Shown here: positions 39,714 to 41,999 of the stretch, piece after piece | How positions within the stretch are numbered: position 1 is the first letter of the stretch | Layout of the letters: each line of letters begins with the position of its first letter | Made by a program: the position numbers and the translations under genes | From: Desulfurococcales archaeon | GTDB taxonomy: Archaea; Thermoproteota; Thermoprotei_A; Sulfolobales; Acidilobaceae | Length of the DNA: 41,999 bases | NCBI GenBank assembly: GCA_015521115.1 | Contig: WAOT01000029.1 | Location: 1 to 41,999, forward strand | Direction: 5' to 3' | Notes under the pieces: generated by a model | The model's input: the letters and a program-made list of their open reading frames with translations, nothing else | Databases searched by the model: none | Told to the model about the DNA's origin: nothing

Positions 39714-40967
39714 ATTATTCCCCTCATATTAGACCCGCTCCTAGCGTTCATAGCGGGGTACACAGCACTCGTCATCGTCAGCAGGGCGGGCGGTAAGGCG
39801 TATACTAGTATTCTAGCGATGATCCTAGTGTATGCCCTCCTTGGGAGCACTCCAGCAGAGTGGTCTGATGCTTTCAACCGCCTCCTCAGCTGGAACGATA
39901 TCAGGGTGTTCATTTACATCTTCTTGAGCCTAACACTAGCGGGGCTTATGAGGGAGAAGGGATATCTAGACGAGCTCGTGAAGAGTACCGGAGCCCTAGG
40001 ATGCAAGTTCAGCGTTACAAGCGTCCCAGCGCTAATAGGGCTAATACCCATGCCCGGCGGCGCTCTTGTTAGTGCTATAGCCCTGAAGAAAAGGTTCTTC
40101 GAGGAGGCCCGTTTGAACCCGGATGACGCTACATACATAAACTACTGGTTCAGGCACCTCTGGGTCCCCTCCTGGCCCCTGTTTCAGAGCGTCGTGATAA
40201 CCGCCTCAGTGTTCGCCCTAGACCCCCTTCAAATAGTCTCACACACATGGCCCGGGACGGTTGCAGCTATCGCGGGCGGACTAATAGTGTCTTACCCGGT
40301 ACTCAAGGCTCTAAGATGCCCCTCCCCGAATAAGCGTGGGGCGGCAGCGGCCTTCGCTAAGAGCATCTGGCCCCTCCTCCTACTAGCGGCTCTCTTCCTA
40401 TTCTCCCGGCTCAGGGCGGACGTTGTGGCACGCATGCCCTATGTGGGTAGGGAGCCTCTACTCGTAAGCCTGGCACTCGTGATATCCCTATTCGCCCTCG
40501 CTACCAGGCCCGGCGTGAGGGACTGGCAGGGTGCTCTAAGGCTGGCCACAAAGCCGACGATACACGCTGTACTCCTTGAAAGCCTGATCTTCAAGGATCT
40601 AATACTGGCGGGCTCGGCGGCGGAGAGTGTCTCCCGTCTCACGGCGTCCGGACTTATCCCGGTACTGGCCGTGATCCTCATAGTACCCTTCATCCTGGGC
40701 CTTGCAGCAGGGGGTGAGAACTTCTTCGCCTCTACAGCGATGCCCCTCCTAGCACCATACATTGCCTCATCCGCCATGAACTGGAAGCTCCTCACACTAG
40801 CATACCTCTCCGGCTACCTGGGCGTCATGGCCAGCCCAGTCCACCTTTGCCTCGTTCTGACTGTGGAGTACTACCGGGCGGATATGGGGAGGGTTCTCGC
40901 CAAGGTGATTGTAACGGTGGCTGTAGCGTTCCTTCTCGGGGCTCTCCTCATAGAGGGATTATATTAG
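39714..40967 (+). CDS. DUF401-family integral membrane protein, probable ATT start
   Basis: This is a polytopic membrane protein with about ten hydrophobic segments, resembling DUF401 (TIGR00529-like, related to ion-transporter folds): PALIGLIPMPGGALVSAIAL, GGENFFASTAMPLLAPY and the late signature MASPVHLCLVLTVEYYRAD. The first ATG is at 39819 (382 aa), but the same frame upstream encodes LILDPLLAFIAGYTALVIV, a typical first membrane segment. The frame is open back to 39639 with no ATG, GTG or TTG. ATT codons at 39714 and 39717 follow GGGGTGG (39704-39710), so I place the start there (about 417 aa). A sequencing indel is the main alternative. Substrate is unknown. Confidence 0.78.
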   Translation: MIPLILDPLLAFIAGYTALVIVSRAGGKAYTSILAMILVYALLGSTPAEWSDAFNRLLSWNDIRVFIYIFLSLTLAGLMREKGYLDELVKSTGALGCKFSVTSVPALIGLIPMPGGALVSAIALKKRFFEEARLNPDDATYINYWFRHLWVPSWPLFQSVVITASVFALDPLQIVSHTWPGTVAAIAGGLIVSYPVLKALRCPSPNKRGAAAAFAKSIWPLLLLAALFLFSRLRADVVARMPYVGREPLLVSLALVISLFALATRPGVRDWQGALRLATKPTIHAVLLESLIFKDLILAGSAAESVSRLTASGLIPVLAVILIVPFILGLAAGGENFFASTAMPLLAPYIASSAMNWKLLTLAYLSGYLGVMASPVHLCLVLTVEYYRADMGRVLAKVIVTVAVAFLLGALLIEGLY

Positions 40968-41117
40968 GCTATGAGGTATTAGCAGATTCCTCCCACATGT
41001 CAGTAGCCTCGGCTCCAAATCCCCATTAATGGAATAGTAAGGGTGATAAGCATCAGATAAACACACTATTAAACCGACAGGACTATTAACCCGAAGTATG
41101 GAGAGGTGCGTGCAGGG

Positions 41118-41999
41118 TTGGTATTAGACAAGTTCGGTAAGATCCTGGGAAAGGCTGCTACAGGTCTTGGTGAGAAGAAACCTTACGTGATCAAATGGCC
41201 CGAACACCTAGACCCGGAACAGTACATCGCCTGGCGTTATCCCCACACTGACATCCCGTTCCTTAGCGTTGTGATAGTGGATGAGGCCCAGAAGGCCCTG
41301 TTCTTCAGGGACGGTAAGCTCATGGGAGTCCTCGACAGCGGGAGGCACACTCTAGACACGCAGAACATCCCATTCCTGAGGGGGCTTGTTGAGGGAGCTT
41401 ATGGGGAGACCATATTCAAGGCGACGATCGTGTTCGTGAACCTGAGGCAGTATCATGAGAATTTCGGTGGGAGGGCCTTCGTGGACGCGGTTGGAGTCCA
41501 CCTCCTCTTCAACGGTACATACTACTACACGGTAGATGAGAACAGGCTCGAGCTCTTCTATGTCCGCCTCATGGGCACGAAGGACGAGCTTACAAAAGAT
41601 GACGTCAAGGCAAAGGTAACCCCATTCATAAACAGGAACCTCATAGAGCTCTTCGGCGAATACGCTGTCGAGCAGATGAGGCAGGGCAGGTATATCCAGA
41701 ACGTGAGCGACTTCATGGCAATGCTATCAGAGTTCGGGGAGGGGGTCAAGGCGAAGATAGCCCAGAGAGTGAACGACTACTTCGGCCTCAAAATAACAGA
41801 CGTGCTAATAGAGACCCTAGACATTAGCGAGGAGGACAAGAGGATCCTCCAGATGAGCGGCCCAAGGGCGTTCGCAGCAATGTATGAGAGAGACTGGGCC
41901 GGTAGGGAGGCTATATCCAAGAACCTAGCCCAGGCCAAGGGAACTGCAGGTACTGTGGCACCGTTCATGATGTTCCCGTGGATGATGTACCCGCCATAC
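41118..41999 (+). CDS. SPFH-domain (stomatin/prohibitin-like, virion-core-protein-type) protein, cut by right edge
   Basis: This reading frame is open to the window end, so 294 residues are visible and the C-terminus is missing. It resembles COG4260 SPFH proteins: an N-terminal region with YIAWRYPHTDIPFLSVVIV and EAQKALFFRDGKLMG, VLDSGRHTLDTQNIPFL, a long middle (AVGVHLLFNGTYYYTV, TPFINRNLIELFGEYAVEQM), then FGLKITDVLIETLDISEEDK and a linker turning Met/Pro-rich (FMMFPWMMYPPY). Members often end with zinc ribbons, which would lie outside. TTG 41118 has GAGGTG about 9 nt upstream; GTG 41106 is possible. The role is probably membrane or stress associated; precise function unknown. Confidence 0.8.
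   Translation, partial: MVLDKFGKILGKAATGLGEKKPYVIKWPEHLDPEQYIAWRYPHTDIPFLSVVIVDEAQKALFFRDGKLMGVLDSGRHTLDTQNIPFLRGLVEGAYGETIFKATIVFVNLRQYHENFGGRAFVDAVGVHLLFNGTYYYTVDENRLELFYVRLMGTKDELTKDDVKAKVTPFINRNLIELFGEYAVEQMRQGRYIQNVSDFMAMLSEFGEGVKAKIAQRVNDYFGLKITDVLIETLDISEEDKRILQMSGPRAFAAMYERDWAGREAISKNLAQAKGTAGTVAPFMMFPWMMYPPY

Noticed and set aside
1-41999. tRNA, rRNA, CRISPR repeats, insertion sequences
   Set aside because: I scanned intergenic gaps for T-loop-like GGTTCRA, for evenly spaced repeats and for transposase-like frames and saw none. No gap exceeds 300 nt.

Overview
This window reads as a chromosomal segment of a hyperthermophilic crenarchaeon (Thermoproteota, possibly a relative of the Desulfurococcales or Pyrodictiaceae; the exact genus is inference). 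The support is archaeal machinery (diphthine synthase, archaeal-type Trm5, TruD, Pth2, DUF371), a crenarchaeal SpeH-family decarboxylase, an MTA phosphorylase with a CxC tail, heavy use of AGG/AGA and ATA codons, many GTG/TTG starts behind GGTG/GGAG-type Shine-Dalgarno sites, TATA-like promoters, T-rich terminators, and surface proteins with Thr-rich stalks and a C-terminal membrane anchor. Genes are densely packed and several convergent neighbours overlap. I see no rRNA, tRNA, CRISPR array, IS element or prophage.

Layout. 1-3.6 kb: the C-terminal three quarters of an imidazolonepropionase (cut by the window edge), a small unknown gene and a large secreted propeller-like surface protein. 3.8-8.3 kb: an RlmI-type methyltransferase, two-subunit class I fumarase, homoserine dehydrogenase and a small O-methyltransferase-like protein. 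8.3-20.2 kb: two interleaved ABC importers. One is an Fbp/Pot-type ATPase plus fused double permease, with a likely binding protein about 7 kb away at 18.4-20.2 kb. The other is a complete branched-chain amino-acid-type LivKHMGF operon. A CoA-transferase lies between them. 20.4-24.1 kb: two surface-anchored proteins, one with a GATase1/DUF4350-like domain and one metallophosphoesterase. 24.3-28.4 kb: acyl-CoA synthetase, malic enzyme and a tandem pair of GNAT acetyltransferases. 28.5-33.1 kb: NAD kinase, Trm5-like methyltransferase, DUF371, diphthine synthase and an unrecognised 417-residue protein. 33.1-36.9 kb: acyl-CoA dehydrogenase, an AT-rich gene for a probable PD-(D/E)XK nuclease with a PUA-like N-terminal domain, TruD and Pth2. 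37.0-42.0 kb: MTA phosphorylase, an overlapping SIS-like gene, MoaB/MogA, a SpeH-family pyruvoyl decarboxylase, a DUF401 membrane protein and the start of an SPFH-domain protein that runs off the right edge.

Taken together the genes suggest a peptide- or amino-acid-using heterotroph. It imports amino acids (Liv system), may degrade histidine (HutI), processes acyl-CoA intermediates (CoA-transferase, acyl-CoA ligase, acyl-CoA dehydrogenase) and links them to C4 metabolism (fumarase, malic enzyme). MTA phosphorylase and the SpeH-family enzyme point to polyamine synthesis and methylthioadenosine salvage.

The strongest candidate for something undescribed is the AT-rich gene at 34375-35400. Its N-terminal region looks like a DCD/EVE-type PUA-fold domain, and its C-terminal region has a D...ExK...QxxxY nuclease signature like NucS. 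It may be a modification-sensing nuclease. Also of note: a DUF401 gene whose true N-terminus seems to start at ATT, a GNAT paralogue that has lost a key glycine of its acetyl-CoA loop, and a recurring T(3-5)C4T(2-5) element after plus-strand genes.
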